NCBI GenBank assembly: GCA_020355945.1
Contig: CP070627.1
Location: 8,400,231 to 8,438,203 of the forward strand
Length of the DNA: 37,973 nucleotides
Reading direction: 5' to 3'
Source: Candidatus Aminicenantota bacterium
Lineage (GTDB): Bacteria > Acidobacteriota > Aminicenantia > UBA2199
Of the stretch, positions 7,303-17,312 are shown in pieces (position 1 is the stretch's first letter; the number at the start of each line of letters is the position of its first letter). A program made the translations under genes and the position numbers. The notes under the pieces were generated by a model. The model did no database searches and was not told the DNA's origin. It saw only the letters and a list, made by a program, of their open reading frames with translations.

Positions 7303-9867
7303 TTACCATTTATTTTCCAGGACAATCCTGAAGCCGGTGTATATATCTTTTGAATTTTCAGCCATCGAATATCTCACATATGTTTTGAGTGCCATGGAAT
7401 TATCCCCGAAACTTCCACCTCGGACCACCCGTACCAATACACCCCGGGTATTCACCGGGTCTGTAATTGGTGAGTGCAAATAATAATCCTTATTATACAA
7501 ATCACGGCACCATTCCCTCACATTTCCAGCCAGGTCGAAAATCCCAAATTCATTGGAATAGTAATGGTACGAGGCCGCGGTTTTTAGTTTCGCCCCATAA
7601 CATTCTCTATAGTTTGCTTTTTGGCATGACACCTCATCTTCCCAGGGATAAATTGTTTTCTTTCCCCCATTTCTTGCCACATATTCCCACTGGGCTTCAG
7701 TGGGAATATTTGAATTCAACTCTAACTGCCGGCCAAACCTCCTGGCAAAACCATAAGCAGAAGTCCAGCTTATATAATTGACAGGGAGATTGGAGTAATC
7801 ATAATCTCTTCTGCCAAATTGCGCATTGGTTATCTCTGTAGTGGAAATCCAAAAGCTGCTTAAAGTGACCCGGTGTAAAGGAGCATCATTCAAAAGCGGT
7901 TGATCTGTTGGGTTAAAGCATCCCATGTCAAATTCTCCTCCCCGGATAAAAACAAACGTTATACCTCCCAGGGTAACTTCCGGGTATCCTTGAGAATTCC
8001 GATAAGAAACTTGAATTAAAAGATCAAAGGGTTTATAAGGTACTTCTTCGAGTTTTTTTATTTCTATCAGTGTTTTGAGGGCGTTTTCAGTATCTTTTGA
8101 GTTCTTAAAATGTTCATAATTGCGAGTTAACAGTTGAATCCTGGGACCTTTTTGAGCTTTCAAAATCAGCTCATTAACGGCTGGGGTGGATTGATAACTC
8201 CTGGCGGTCTCAAGATTCTTTAGGGCTGAATCATATCTTTTGTTTTTGTAATCCAGTTTTCCCAATCGGAAGAATTTTTTATAATTTAATCTATTTATCA
8301 GGGTTTCATATCCTTTTGTCCACTGATCCGGTAAATTTTCCGGGAAGCCCTTAATGACAAATCTTTTCCCGATCCAGGCAAACTCTTTTGCCATTTCAGC
8401 ATATTTTAAAGCTTCATCATATTCTTCATTTTTTTCGTGCTGGTCCAATCTTGTTCCCAGGTTTATAAATAACTGTTCAAATAAATTCTTGATATGGTCA
8501 ATCCTCTTTATAACCTTTACTTTTCTTACTGCCCCGGACAACTGATTCAACGTCTCCTTTAATTGTTCATATTTATTCTCCTTGAGAAGTACTTGAGCCC
8601 GGTTGATATAATTATCTATGTCTTTTTTATCATTACAGCTTGAAATCCCTGATACCAGGAGATAAATAACACCAATAAGTGCTGCGGCTGCGGCAATGTA
8701 TTTTAAGACTTTGACAAACCAATATATGATTGCCTGGAAAATCATCCTGTCCACTTCAGCTACCATCTGCTTTTGCCTGGAGGGATCAAATTCGATTGTG
8801 TTAGCCGCCACGATAAGAGCAATCGCAGGGTCGAAGCGCTTCTTCTTTGCCACAGCCAACGCTTTTTTCCTTACATTATTGATCACGCCTTCAAGCTTTT
8901 TATTGACATCACTCCTTAAATAGGATGGCAGTTTTTGCAGGATATTTATATTCTCCTTAATTTTCGCCGGGATTTCATCGATATCTTTTTCCACAGGAAT
9001 CTCTTCAACCAGGAAAATATAGTTTTCATAATCCTGGCATCGAGCGTTTACCTGTGTTGAGTAAGGATTCAAGGCATGAAGCTGCTTTAAAAATTGGTAT
9101 GCTTCTTTATATTTATGGTCTGCCTCTAAATCGGAGATTTTATTGGTCAGTTCCACAGCTTCTTTGCATTGGTTTCCGGAAAAAATCAATCCTGTTTTTT
9201 CTTTCAGGTACTTGTTGGCATCCTGTTCTTTTAGATACTGATGTGCATCTTTTATAAAATAGAGCGCATAATTATAATCGTCCCTTTCCAGGCCAAAACG
9301 GATATGGCGGTTCACTGCTTCCAGTTTCTCTTTTCTTTGATATTCTTCTTTTGCTGCTAATAATTTTTTGTTGAATGAAACCAGGTGATCTTTGTAAAAG
9401 GGAGGCGATTTTTCGATCAGTTCCGAAAGTCGCCGGATGAAAGCCTGATAGTCTTTACTATTCTTAATTTCTTCCAGTGCACTTTCGTCCAAAAATACAA
9501 TGGCTTCATCGAGAAACTTTTTTTCCAAAATGACACTTTCATGGATTACATTTAATTCGATTAAATCTTTAAGGCATTGATGGACAGCGGTAAAGTCTTT
9601 TTTCTTCTTTGATTCCAGGAGTCTGTCAATTGTATTTTTTGCTTCCGAAATCACCGGATAGGCATCAACCGAAGGTATTAAACGTTCTAATTTTTCTTGT
9701 TTTTTTTCTTGCTCTTCTTTCTCCTTCTCTTCAATATACTCACCCCACCACTCCACCTCTTCATAACCGACAGAAACTTTCCAATTGGTGAGAGTCCTGG
9801 CTTTCAACGATTTAAAGGAATCGATCATTCGCCGGATATCTGCCTTTACAAATATGCCTTCTATCAT
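7303..9867 (-). CDS. Single-pass receptor-like protein: helical repeats, TM, FGE-sulfatase-like domain (copy 2)
   Basis: The 854-residue protein has a conserved N-terminal tag (IFVKADIRRMIDSF, then W29-K30, G34-Y35, W40-W41), a long charged helical-repeat region (about 50-380), one membrane segment (about 387-407, Ala/Ile-rich), TPR-like repeats (about 415-610), and a C-terminal FGE-sulfatase/SUMF1-type fold (about 635-854). The FGE signatures are GGEFDMGCF, LPVNYISW, IPTEAQWEYVARNGG, FDLAGNVREWCRD, RVVRGGSFGDN and TGFRIVLEN. The copper-binding cysteine pair of true formylglycine-generating enzymes is not present after RGGSF, so enzyme activity is doubtful; a C-type-lectin-like binding role is more likely. 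It is a close paralogue of the next gene upstream (9931-12639) but lacks one internal repeat. It is last in the minus-strand run. The N-terminus is probably cytoplasmic and the FGE part extracytoplasmic. Confidence 0.85.
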   Translation of the reverse strand: MIEGIFVKADIRRMIDSFKSLKARTLTNWKVSVGYEEVEWWGEYIEEKEKEEQEKKQEKLERLIPSVDAYPVISEAKNTIDRLLESKKKKDFTAVHQCLKDLIELNVIHESVILEKKFLDEAIVFLDESALEEIKNSKDYQAFIRRLSELIEKSPPFYKDHLVSFNKKLLAAKEEYQRKEKLEAVNRHIRFGLERDDYNYALYFIKDAHQYLKEQDANKYLKEKTGLIFSGNQCKEAVELTNKISDLEADHKYKEAYQFLKQLHALNPYSTQVNARCQDYENYIFLVEEIPVEKDIDEIPAKIKENINILQKLPSYLRSDVNKKLEGVINNVRKKALAVAKKKRFDPAIALIVAANTIEFDPSRQKQMVAEVDRMIFQAIIYWFVKVLKYIAAAAALIGVIYLLVSGISSCNDKKDIDNYINRAQVLLKENKYEQLKETLNQLSGAVRKVKVIKRIDHIKNLFEQLFINLGTRLDQHEKNEEYDEALKYAEMAKEFAWIGKRFVIKGFPENLPDQWTKGYETLINRLNYKKFFRLGKLDYKNKRYDSALKNLETARSYQSTPAVNELILKAQKGPRIQLLTRNYEHFKNSKDTENALKTLIEIKKLEEVPYKPFDLLIQVSYRNSQGYPEVTLGGITFVFIRGGEFDMGCFNPTDQPLLNDAPLHRVTLSSFWISTTEITNAQFGRRDYDYSNLPVNYISWTSAYGFARRFGRQLELNSNIPTEAQWEYVARNGGKKTIYPWEDEVSCQKANYRECYGAKLKTAASYHYYSNEFGIFDLAGNVREWCRDLYNKDYYLHSPITDPVNTRGVLVRVVRGGSFGDNSMALKTYVRYSMAENSKDIYTGFRIVLENKW

Positions 9868-9930
9868 GAATTCCCCTACAAGTTTTTATATAGCTGATTT
9901 CTCCATGATCCGAATTGAAAAATAAATAAG

Positions 9931-12639
9931 TCACTGGTTATTTTCTAAAACAATTCTGAAGCCAGTACGATTATCTTTTTCTTCTTGTCCTAGATACCAC
10001 CTCACATAGGTTTTTAGAGTTATAGGGTTATCAACAAAACTTCCTCCCCGGACCACCCGTTTCGATCCACCTTGAAAATTCAACGGGTTTATAAGGGGTG
10101 ATTGAGAATAATAATACTCATTATACACATCCCGACACCACTCCCTCACATTGCCGGAGAGGTCAAAAACTCCAAATTTATTTGGTTCGTGCTGGGCCAC
10201 AGGTTTTAGCTGCCTACCACAAGAACTATAGTTCGCCTTTGGGCAATTGATCTCATCTCCCCAGGGATAAATTGTTTTCTTTCCCCCATTCCTTGCTGCA
10301 TATTCCCATTGAGCCTCAGTGGGAAGATTTGAATTTAATTCAAACTGAGGCTCATACCTTTTAAACCAATACAAAAACCTTCTGGAAAAATCATAAGCAT
10401 AAGTCCAACTTATATTATTGACAGGGAAATTTGGTTTTTTACAATATCTATCATATTGCTCCTCTCTTATCTCTGTTTTTGAAATCCAAAAACTACTCAA
10501 TCGAACACGATGAATGGGTGCATCGTGCAAGAGTGATTGATCTTCCAGGTCAAAGCATCCCATCTCAAATTCTCCTCCCTTTATAAAGACAAATGGAATA
10601 TTTCTTATTACAATTTCTGGATATCCATGAGAATTCTGATAAGAAACTTGAAGCAAAAGATCAACGGGATTATAAGGTTCTTTTTTGAGTCTTTTTATTC
10701 CAATAAGGGTTTTTAAAGCATCTTCAGTATATTTTGAGTTTTTAAGCGTTTCAAAATTTTTGGTTAACATTTGAATCAAGGGGCCATTTTTTGCTTCTGA
10801 AATCCTTGCATCAACCTCTGTTGTTGATTTATAGCGCTTTGCCAGAATAAAATTCCGAAGCGCTTTATTATAATCGTTTTGGCGGAGATAAGAACGCCCG
10901 ATTTCAAAATATTTTTTATAATTAACCTCTTTAAGGAGTCGTTCAACTTCTTTTGTATAGATATACTTTTGGGCGGTATCAAAATTCTTTATTGCCGAAT
11001 CATACCTTTTGTGTTTGTAATCCAGGTTTCCCAATTGGAAGAACTTTTTATAATATAATCTTTTTATCAGGCCTTCATATCCCCTGGTCCACTGAGTCGG
11101 TAAATTTTCCGGTAAGCCCTTAATAACAAATCTTTTCCCAATCACGGCAAATTCTTTTGCCATTTCAGCATATTTTACAGCCTCATCATATTCTCTTTTT
11201 TTTTCGTGCTCTTCTACTCTCATTCTCAGCTTTATAAATAATAGTTCATATAAATCCTTGATATCAGCAATCCTCTTTATATCCTTTATTTTTCTTGCTG
11301 TTCCTGAAAGCTGGTTCAGCGTCTCCTTTAATTGTTCATATTTATTCTCCCTGAAAAGCACTTGAGCCTGGTTGATATGATCATCCATCTCTCTTTTGTT
11401 ATAACAACTTGAGATTTGGGCTATTAGTACATAAATAACACCAATAATTGCCGCGGCTGCCGCAGTGGATATTAAAGCTTTAGTAAATTTATAGATCTTT
11501 CTTTGAAACAATACCCTGTCCATTTCAGTTCTTACCAGGTTCTGCCTGGAAGAGTCAAATTCGATCAGGTAAGCGTGGTTGAGATGTTCAATCGCAGGGT
11601 CAAATCGCTTCTTCTTTGCCTCAGCCAGTGATTTTCTCCTTACATTATTTATCAGCACTTTGAGCTTTTTATTGAGTGCACTTCTTAAGTGGTATGGCAG
11701 TTCTTGCAGGATATTTATATTCTCTTTAATTTTCCCCGGGATTTCATCGACATCTTTATCTACAGGAATCGCTTCATCCAGGAAAATATAATTTTCATAA
11801 TCCTGGCAGCGAGCTTTTACACGTGTCGAGTAAGGATTCAAGGCATGAAGCTGCTTTAAAAATTGAAATGCTTCTTTATATTGATGGTCTGCCTCTAAAT
11901 CGGAGATTTTATTGGTAAGCTCCTCAGCCTTATTACACTGGTTTCCAGAAAAAATCAAATTGGTTTTTTCTTTTAAATACTTGTTGGCCTCTTGTTCTTC
12001 CAGGTACTTTTGGGCCTCTTTTATAAAATGGAGCGCATAAACATAATCGTCCTTTTGCAGGCCGAACTTGATACGGCGGTTCAACGCTTCCAGTTTCTCT
12101 TTTCTTTGATATTCCTCTTTTGCTTCTAATAATTTTTCATTGCATGAAATGAGGTGACCTTTGTAAAAGGCAGGCGAATTATAGATTATTACTGAAAGTT
12201 GCCGGATGAAAGCCTGGCAATCTTTAAAATTCTTAATTTCTCCCAGCACACTTTCATCCAAAAAGACAATCGTTTCATCAATAAACCTTTTTTCAAAAAA
12301 GATCCTGCCATGGGTTAATTCTAAGTCGATTAAATCTTTAAGGCATTGACGGATACCGGTAAAATCATTCATATCTCTTAATTCCAGGAGTTTTTCGATT
12401 GTTTTTTGTACCTCCAAAATCACCGGGTACGAATCATCCGCAGATTTTAAAGATTCTAATTTTTCTTGTCTTTGTTTCTCATCTTCCTGGCGTCTCAATT
12501 CAATATGTTCATCCCACCATCCTACTTTACCATATCCGACATAAACTTTCCAATCAGTGTGAGTCCTGGATTTCAAGGATTTAAAGGAATCGGTTATTTG
12601 ATGAATATCTCCATTAACGAATATGCTTTCCAATGCCAT
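9931..12639 (-). CDS. Single-pass receptor-like protein: helical repeats, TM, FGE-sulfatase-like domain (copy 1)
   Basis: The 902-residue paralogue of the 7303-9867 gene has the same order: N-terminal tag (SIFVNGDIHQITDSFKSLK, W30-K31, G35-Y36, W41-W42), charged helical repeats, a membrane segment (about 385-405), TPR-like repeats (about 410-660), and an FGE-sulfatase-like domain (about 680-902) with GGEFEMGCF, PVNNISW, LPTEAQWEYAARNGGKK, FDLSGNVREWCRD and RVVRGGSF. It carries an extra TPR-like unit (about residues 553-600: YKKYFEIGRSYLRQNDYNKA) that copy 2 lacks. As in copy 2, the catalytic cysteines of formylglycine-generating enzyme are missing. No clear Shine-Dalgarno precedes the ATG; the start is chosen because the N-terminal tag aligns with the two other paralogues. 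The upstream gene ends 36 bases before it. Confidence 0.85.
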   Translation of the reverse strand: MALESIFVNGDIHQITDSFKSLKSRTHTDWKVYVGYGKVGWWDEHIELRRQEDEKQRQEKLESLKSADDSYPVILEVQKTIEKLLELRDMNDFTGIRQCLKDLIDLELTHGRIFFEKRFIDETIVFLDESVLGEIKNFKDCQAFIRQLSVIIYNSPAFYKGHLISCNEKLLEAKEEYQRKEKLEALNRRIKFGLQKDDYVYALHFIKEAQKYLEEQEANKYLKEKTNLIFSGNQCNKAEELTNKISDLEADHQYKEAFQFLKQLHALNPYSTRVKARCQDYENYIFLDEAIPVDKDVDEIPGKIKENINILQELPYHLRSALNKKLKVLINNVRRKSLAEAKKKRFDPAIEHLNHAYLIEFDSSRQNLVRTEMDRVLFQRKIYKFTKALISTAAAAAIIGVIYVLIAQISSCYNKREMDDHINQAQVLFRENKYEQLKETLNQLSGTARKIKDIKRIADIKDLYELLFIKLRMRVEEHEKKREYDEAVKYAEMAKEFAVIGKRFVIKGLPENLPTQWTRGYEGLIKRLYYKKFFQLGNLDYKHKRYDSAIKNFDTAQKYIYTKEVERLLKEVNYKKYFEIGRSYLRQNDYNKALRNFILAKRYKSTTEVDARISEAKNGPLIQMLTKNFETLKNSKYTEDALKTLIGIKRLKKEPYNPVDLLLQVSYQNSHGYPEIVIRNIPFVFIKGGEFEMGCFDLEDQSLLHDAPIHRVRLSSFWISKTEIREEQYDRYCKKPNFPVNNISWTYAYDFSRRFLYWFKRYEPQFELNSNLPTEAQWEYAARNGGKKTIYPWGDEINCPKANYSSCGRQLKPVAQHEPNKFGVFDLSGNVREWCRDVYNEYYYSQSPLINPLNFQGGSKRVVRGGSFVDNPITLKTYVRWYLGQEEKDNRTGFRIVLENNQ

Positions 12640-12674
12640 TTTTTTTCTTTGTCTCTGGTGGTAAGGAGGCTATT

Positions 12675-15600
12675 TTATTTAGTGGAGTTAATGGAACTGG
12701 TTTTTATTTGAATATTCACAACGACTTCCTGTATGTTAACATCTTCTCCATCAGTTGCTGTCAATCTAATCGTATAAGTACCTATTAATCCTGCGGTATT
12801 CCAGGTGGCTAATGTGTTATTAACAATTTGTTCTGAAGAAATTCTAATTGGTATCAGCTTAGCGGGATTCACCCCTTTACCGTACTCCAATTTCCAGGAA
12901 GATAATAAAGATAATTCAGCGTTTCCATCTACACCGGTATTATTCCTTACCGTGCCAATAATAGGAACTTCACCTTCAATCATTTGATTCATGATTGGTG
13001 AAATGATATTTGCTTCAGGGAAAGCTGAGGAATCAAACAAATAGTCTGTTATCCATATGTCCCAATTCCCTGTCCTATTTGAGGAAAATGCGATTTTTGT
13101 CCCTCCTGGAGACCAGGCAGGATTTTCATCATCATAACTATAGCTAAAAGTAATTGGACGTGTTTTAGAACCGTTCATATCTATTGTACATATGTTGTCA
13201 TTATCGCGCCAGTTAATCGTGTTATCATTATTTGTATCCAAACCATAAGAAAATGCTATAAATCTGCCATCAGGAGACCAAACCGGACCACTCCAGCCGT
13301 GAGTAGCTAAGGTTCTATCTTCTGGATCAAGTGTTAATTGTTTTTGTTCGGAACCATTCGCATTCATCATCCAAACATGTATCTTCCCAGTTCTGATAGA
13401 AGCAAAAGCGATCTTGCTCCCATCCGGGGAATAATCAGGCCCCCAATCATCACTCCATCCGGTAGTGATATATTTCTGATCACCTCCATCAATATCCATT
13501 TTCCATATCTTACCATTTCGCCATCTTCTTGAAGCGAAGGCAATTGTATGACCATCCGGAGACCATGAAGGACTATAGTTTGCACTTTCTGTCGTCAATA
13601 TTTGTTGAGCAGAACCATCGATATTCATAATCCATACATTCCTTTGACCATTTCTATCAGACATGAATACTATTTTGGAATTTTTCGGGGAGCAATCAGG
13701 GTCTACGCCTCCATTTTGAGTAAGTTGCTTTTTCCCTGTACCATCAACGCCATTCATTTCCCATATATTGTAATTAGAAGAGTAAAATATCTTCAAGCCG
13801 TCCGGAGACCAACAGGGTTCTACATCCCTTCCACTTTGGCTGGTAAGTTGCTTTAAAGGAATAACTTTAACACTTACCACTACATTTGTATTTTTCTCCT
13901 CTTCCCCAGACTTATTTTCTGCTCTTACCCCAAATTTATAAGTTATTCCTTTTGATAATGCCTGAGATATCCATGTTTTACCCGGATGTTTTACTTCTAT
14001 TGGTTTACTGTAGTTTAATCTCCCGGTTCCATTATCATAATAAATGTTATATTTGGTTATATTAGTAGAAGTTGGGGCATCCCATTCTAATTTGACCTTA
14101 TATCCTGAGATTGCTGCCCCTTTTAAATTAGAGGGAGGGTTAGGTGGAGAAGGTCGAGGAAGTAAGTTTTTAAGATCGCCTTTTTCCCAGCTCACCTTAT
14201 CGGTAGTAATATTCAGGTTATCCAGGTAACCATTCCCTTCTGGCCAATCTTCATTATCAGGATTGCCAATGTAAATATATTTATAAACCCCAATGCCAGA
14301 TGGAAAAGAACCTTTCTTTTGACCAACCGGTTGCCCCTTTGAGTTCTTAACAGTTAACCGCCAGTGGTTTCCATTCACTTCTAGCATTGCATTATACCAG
14401 TGGTCTTCTCTGTATGAAATATAAGTAGAGGGATTACGGAAATTAAAATCTCCTTCGTAAGCTCCTTTATTAGAATATCTTGCCAGTGGAATGATATAAT
14501 AAACACTGTAGGGAGTACCACCACCGATCCAACCAAACTTGATAAATGTACCGATTGGGTCGTTAGTGGGATCGTTTTGGGCGTTTATTAATGACTCTGC
14601 AAGGCCAACTTCTAGCCAAACATTGTTTTGCTTGTAAGTGAGTTGGAAATCGAAATTCATCTGGAAATTTCCAGAATATGCTTCAATTGGTATATACATT
14701 TTCTGAACTCTGCTTCTTTTTGCATTCCAATTGAGTCGGCCATCTCTTATAGTGAAATCACCGGAAGTTTCATTTAGCCAACCAATATTTGAAGAAAAAT
14801 CATCAGAAAATTGGATATTTCTCTTGCCAATATGTTCTTTGGATTTGATTTTGATCAGCAGCAAATCATTATTATCGTTCATATAAGATTCCGAATAACC
14901 CACTAAAATATATCCCCCATCCGAGGTTTGTTGAGCGTATACAGCTATATCACTTCTTGATTCGCCAAAGGTGTTTTCCCATTCCTTCTTTCCTTTATTA
15001 TCCGTTTTGATTAGCCACATATCTTCCTCACCTGCTCCCAAAGATTGTGTCCAACCGGCCAGGATGAATCCACCATCCGAAGTTTGTTGGGCGCAAAAGG
15101 CGTGATCATCATTTGCTCCGCCAAAAGTGACATCCCATTGCTTATTACCGTTTGAATCTGCTTTTATTAGGTATGCATCATACTGACCGGCCCCATATGA
15201 ATACGTGCTACCCCCTAGAATGTATCCCCCATCCCTGGTCTGCCGAACAAATTTGGCATCATCCCAGGAGGGTCCTCCGAACGTACGCTCCCATTGCTTT
15301 TTGCCATCCCTATCTCTTTTAATTAATATCATATCAGAATTAGTGCCACGATTTATTTCAGGGCTTACAGCCAGTATATATCCCCCGTCCAGGGTCTGTT
15401 GAACTGATTGCGATCGACAAGAAGAGTAAATTTTCCCATAATTATAATCCCACAGCCTTATTCCTTGATTGTTTGTTTTAGTTAACCAGACATAGTTCCC
15501 ATAGGACTTATAATTAATACCAGCCATGATATAACCACCATCTGAAGTCTGATAGACAGCATTTGCACCCCCGGCAATCGGACCACCGAAGGTTCTTTCC

Positions 15601-17312
15601 CACTGCATTATGCCTTTGGTATCTGTTTTAATCAAACATGTACCCCTTTTATTATTTGAAATTATCCCACCAGCTAATATGAAGCCACCATCTGACGTCT
15701 GCCGGACTGAATTTGAATACTCCCAATCCGAGCCTCCAAAAGTACGTAACCATTGTTTCTTGCCTTGTGTATCTGTTTTTATTAAAAACATATCAGGCTT
15801 ATCTCCTCCCAAAGACCAGCTTTCCCCGGTAAGAATATACCCACCGTCTAATGTCTGCTGTGCATCGTGTACGTAATCCATATCTGGCCCACCAAACATT
15901 CGCGCCCATGAGATATCCCTGGTGCTGGCCCATAAAGTGTACTTTCCCGTATCCTGGTTAGTAATAAAATCCTTTCTGATAATAGGAATTGCGGACAAAT
16001 TATTTGAATAATCCGGTACCATGGCGGTTGCCAGGTAAATAACAGCGGCAACAACTGCGGCCGAAGCGGTGAATATTAAGGCTTTAGCAAATTTATATTT
16101 CTTTCTTTGAAACAATACACTGTCGATTTCAGTTCTTACCAGGTTTTTCCTGGAAGAGTCAAATTCGATTCGGTAAGCGTTGTTGAGACGTACAAGTACA
16201 GGGTAGAATTGCTTCTTTTTTGCCTCTGTCAACGCTTTTTTCCTTACATTATTTATCACGCCTTCAAGCTTTTTATTGAGATCACTTCTTAAATCGGACG
16301 GCAACTCTTCCAGGATATTAATATTCTGTTTTATTTTCACCGGGATTTCATCGCTGTCCTTTGCAGTAGAAATTGCTTCAGCGAATAAAAAATAATTTTC
16401 GTAATGGGCGCATTGTTTTTTTACATTTTTAGAGTAGGGATTCAATGCATGAAGTTGATTTAAAAGCACCAATGTTTCCTTATATTTGCGGTCTTTCTCT
16501 GAGTTAGTGATTTTATCCTGGAGTTCTACAGCCTCACGATATTGGTTTCCAGTAAAAATCAGCTCCTCTGGGTTTTTTGTATACTTTTCGGCCTCTTTAA
16601 TACAGGGAATCACAGCATCATAATCATCCTTTTCCAGGGCCAATTTGATTTTATGATGCAAATCTTCCAGTTTCCCTTTTCTTCTATACTCTTTTTGTAC
16701 TTCCAATAATTTTTCATTGAGTGCAGTGAGGTGAGCTTTATAAAAAGGAGGGGATTCCTTAATTAGTTCCGAAAGCTTTTCAATGGAATCCTGGCAGTGC
16801 TTACTATCTTTAATTTTTTCCAGGATACTTCCGTCCAAAAATAGAATGGCTTTATCAAGAAATTCCAGTTCTTTAAAGGCACTTCTATCTTTGGTATTTA
16901 GCACAAGTATCTCTATAATATACTTTCGGATACTGGTAAAATCCTTATTTTTTTTTGATTCCCGGATTTTATCCTGGATTGTTTTTATTGATTCAATGGT
17001 ATGTTTTAATTTCAAAATCTCCGGGTGCGAATCAATTCCAGCTATTGAAAGAAATTCGTCGATTTGGACCAGGGCGTTGGTATACCTCGTTTTTTCGAAA
17101 TCTTCTAAAATACTATTCTTAAGGGTGTTTAATTTTTCTTGTCTTGTTTTTTCCTTATCTTTGCGGAGCATTTCATTATATTCATCCCACCACTCCACCT
17201 GGCCGTATCCGCTAGAAATTTTCCAATCGGTGGGTGATCTATATTTCAGGGTTCTAAAGGAATCTGTTATTGCGCGGATATTTCCTTTTACCAGTATGCC
17301 TTCTGATATCAT
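12675..17312 (-). CDS. Giant single-pass protein: helical repeats, TM, propeller repeats, LamG-like, FN3 and TolB-like domains
   Basis: The 1545-residue protein shares the N-terminal tag (GILVKGNIRAITDSF, W30-K31, G35-Y36, W41-W42) and helical region with the two FGE proteins, then a membrane segment (about 410-431). The outer part differs. It has seven repeats of about 50 residues (about 466-828) built on W-x-R-TFGG ... QTSDGGYILAG ... LIKTD..GKK, probably a beta-propeller. A concanavalin/LamG-like segment follows (about 833-1030, opening FSDDFSSNIGWLNE), then an FN3 domain (about 1057-1150). Six TolB-like PD40 repeats (WSPDG.KIAF.S..) span about 1150-1424, and a C-terminal Ig-like domain ends the protein. 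The start ATG overlaps the protease stop by four bases (ATGA), so translation is probably coupled; no separate ribosome site is visible. The domains suggest binding to glycans or proteins outside the cytoplasmic membrane. Confidence 0.85.
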   Translation of the reverse strand: MISEGILVKGNIRAITDSFRTLKYRSPTDWKISSGYGQVEWWDEYNEMLRKDKEKTRQEKLNTLKNSILEDFEKTRYTNALVQIDEFLSIAGIDSHPEILKLKHTIESIKTIQDKIRESKKNKDFTSIRKYIIEILVLNTKDRSAFKELEFLDKAILFLDGSILEKIKDSKHCQDSIEKLSELIKESPPFYKAHLTALNEKLLEVQKEYRRKGKLEDLHHKIKLALEKDDYDAVIPCIKEAEKYTKNPEELIFTGNQYREAVELQDKITNSEKDRKYKETLVLLNQLHALNPYSKNVKKQCAHYENYFLFAEAISTAKDSDEIPVKIKQNINILEELPSDLRSDLNKKLEGVINNVRKKALTEAKKKQFYPVLVRLNNAYRIEFDSSRKNLVRTEIDSVLFQRKKYKFAKALIFTASAAVVAAVIYLATAMVPDYSNNLSAIPIIRKDFITNQDTGKYTLWASTRDISWARMFGGPDMDYVHDAQQTLDGGYILTGESWSLGGDKPDMFLIKTDTQGKKQWLRTFGGSDWEYSNSVRQTSDGGFILAGGIISNNKRGTCLIKTDTKGIMQWERTFGGPIAGGANAVYQTSDGGYIMAGINYKSYGNYVWLTKTNNQGIRLWDYNYGKIYSSCRSQSVQQTLDGGYILAVSPEINRGTNSDMILIKRDRDGKKQWERTFGGPSWDDAKFVRQTRDGGYILGGSTYSYGAGQYDAYLIKADSNGNKQWDVTFGGANDDHAFCAQQTSDGGFILAGWTQSLGAGEEDMWLIKTDNKGKKEWENTFGESRSDIAVYAQQTSDGGYILVGYSESYMNDNNDLLLIKIKSKEHIGKRNIQFSDDFSSNIGWLNETSGDFTIRDGRLNWNAKRSRVQKMYIPIEAYSGNFQMNFDFQLTYKQNNVWLEVGLAESLINAQNDPTNDPIGTFIKFGWIGGGTPYSVYYIIPLARYSNKGAYEGDFNFRNPSTYISYREDHWYNAMLEVNGNHWRLTVKNSKGQPVGQKKGSFPSGIGVYKYIYIGNPDNEDWPEGNGYLDNLNITTDKVSWEKGDLKNLLPRPSPPNPPSNLKGAAISGYKVKLEWDAPTSTNITKYNIYYDNGTGRLNYSKPIEVKHPGKTWISQALSKGITYKFGVRAENKSGEEEKNTNVVVSVKVIPLKQLTSQSGRDVEPCWSPDGLKIFYSSNYNIWEMNGVDGTGKKQLTQNGGVDPDCSPKNSKIVFMSDRNGQRNVWIMNIDGSAQQILTTESANYSPSWSPDGHTIAFASRRWRNGKIWKMDIDGGDQKYITTGWSDDWGPDYSPDGSKIAFASIRTGKIHVWMMNANGSEQKQLTLDPEDRTLATHGWSGPVWSPDGRFIAFSYGLDTNNDNTINWRDNDNICTIDMNGSKTRPITFSYSYDDENPAWSPGGTKIAFSSNRTGNWDIWITDYLFDSSAFPEANIISPIMNQMIEGEVPIIGTVRNNTGVDGNAELSLLSSWKLEYGKGVNPAKLIPIRISSEQIVNNTLATWNTAGLIGTYTIRLTATDGEDVNIQEVVVNIQIKTSSINSTK

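Noticed and set aside
7303..12639. FGE-type proteins as targets of a diversity-generating retroelement
   Set aside because: The fold is one used by such targets, but there is no reverse transcriptase, template repeat or adenine-biased difference between the two copies visible in the window.
12675..17312. CRISPR-like regularity in the repeat-rich 1545-residue gene
   Set aside because: The repeats are about 150 bases, in frame and encode a conserved protein motif; there are no short identical repeats with unique spacers.
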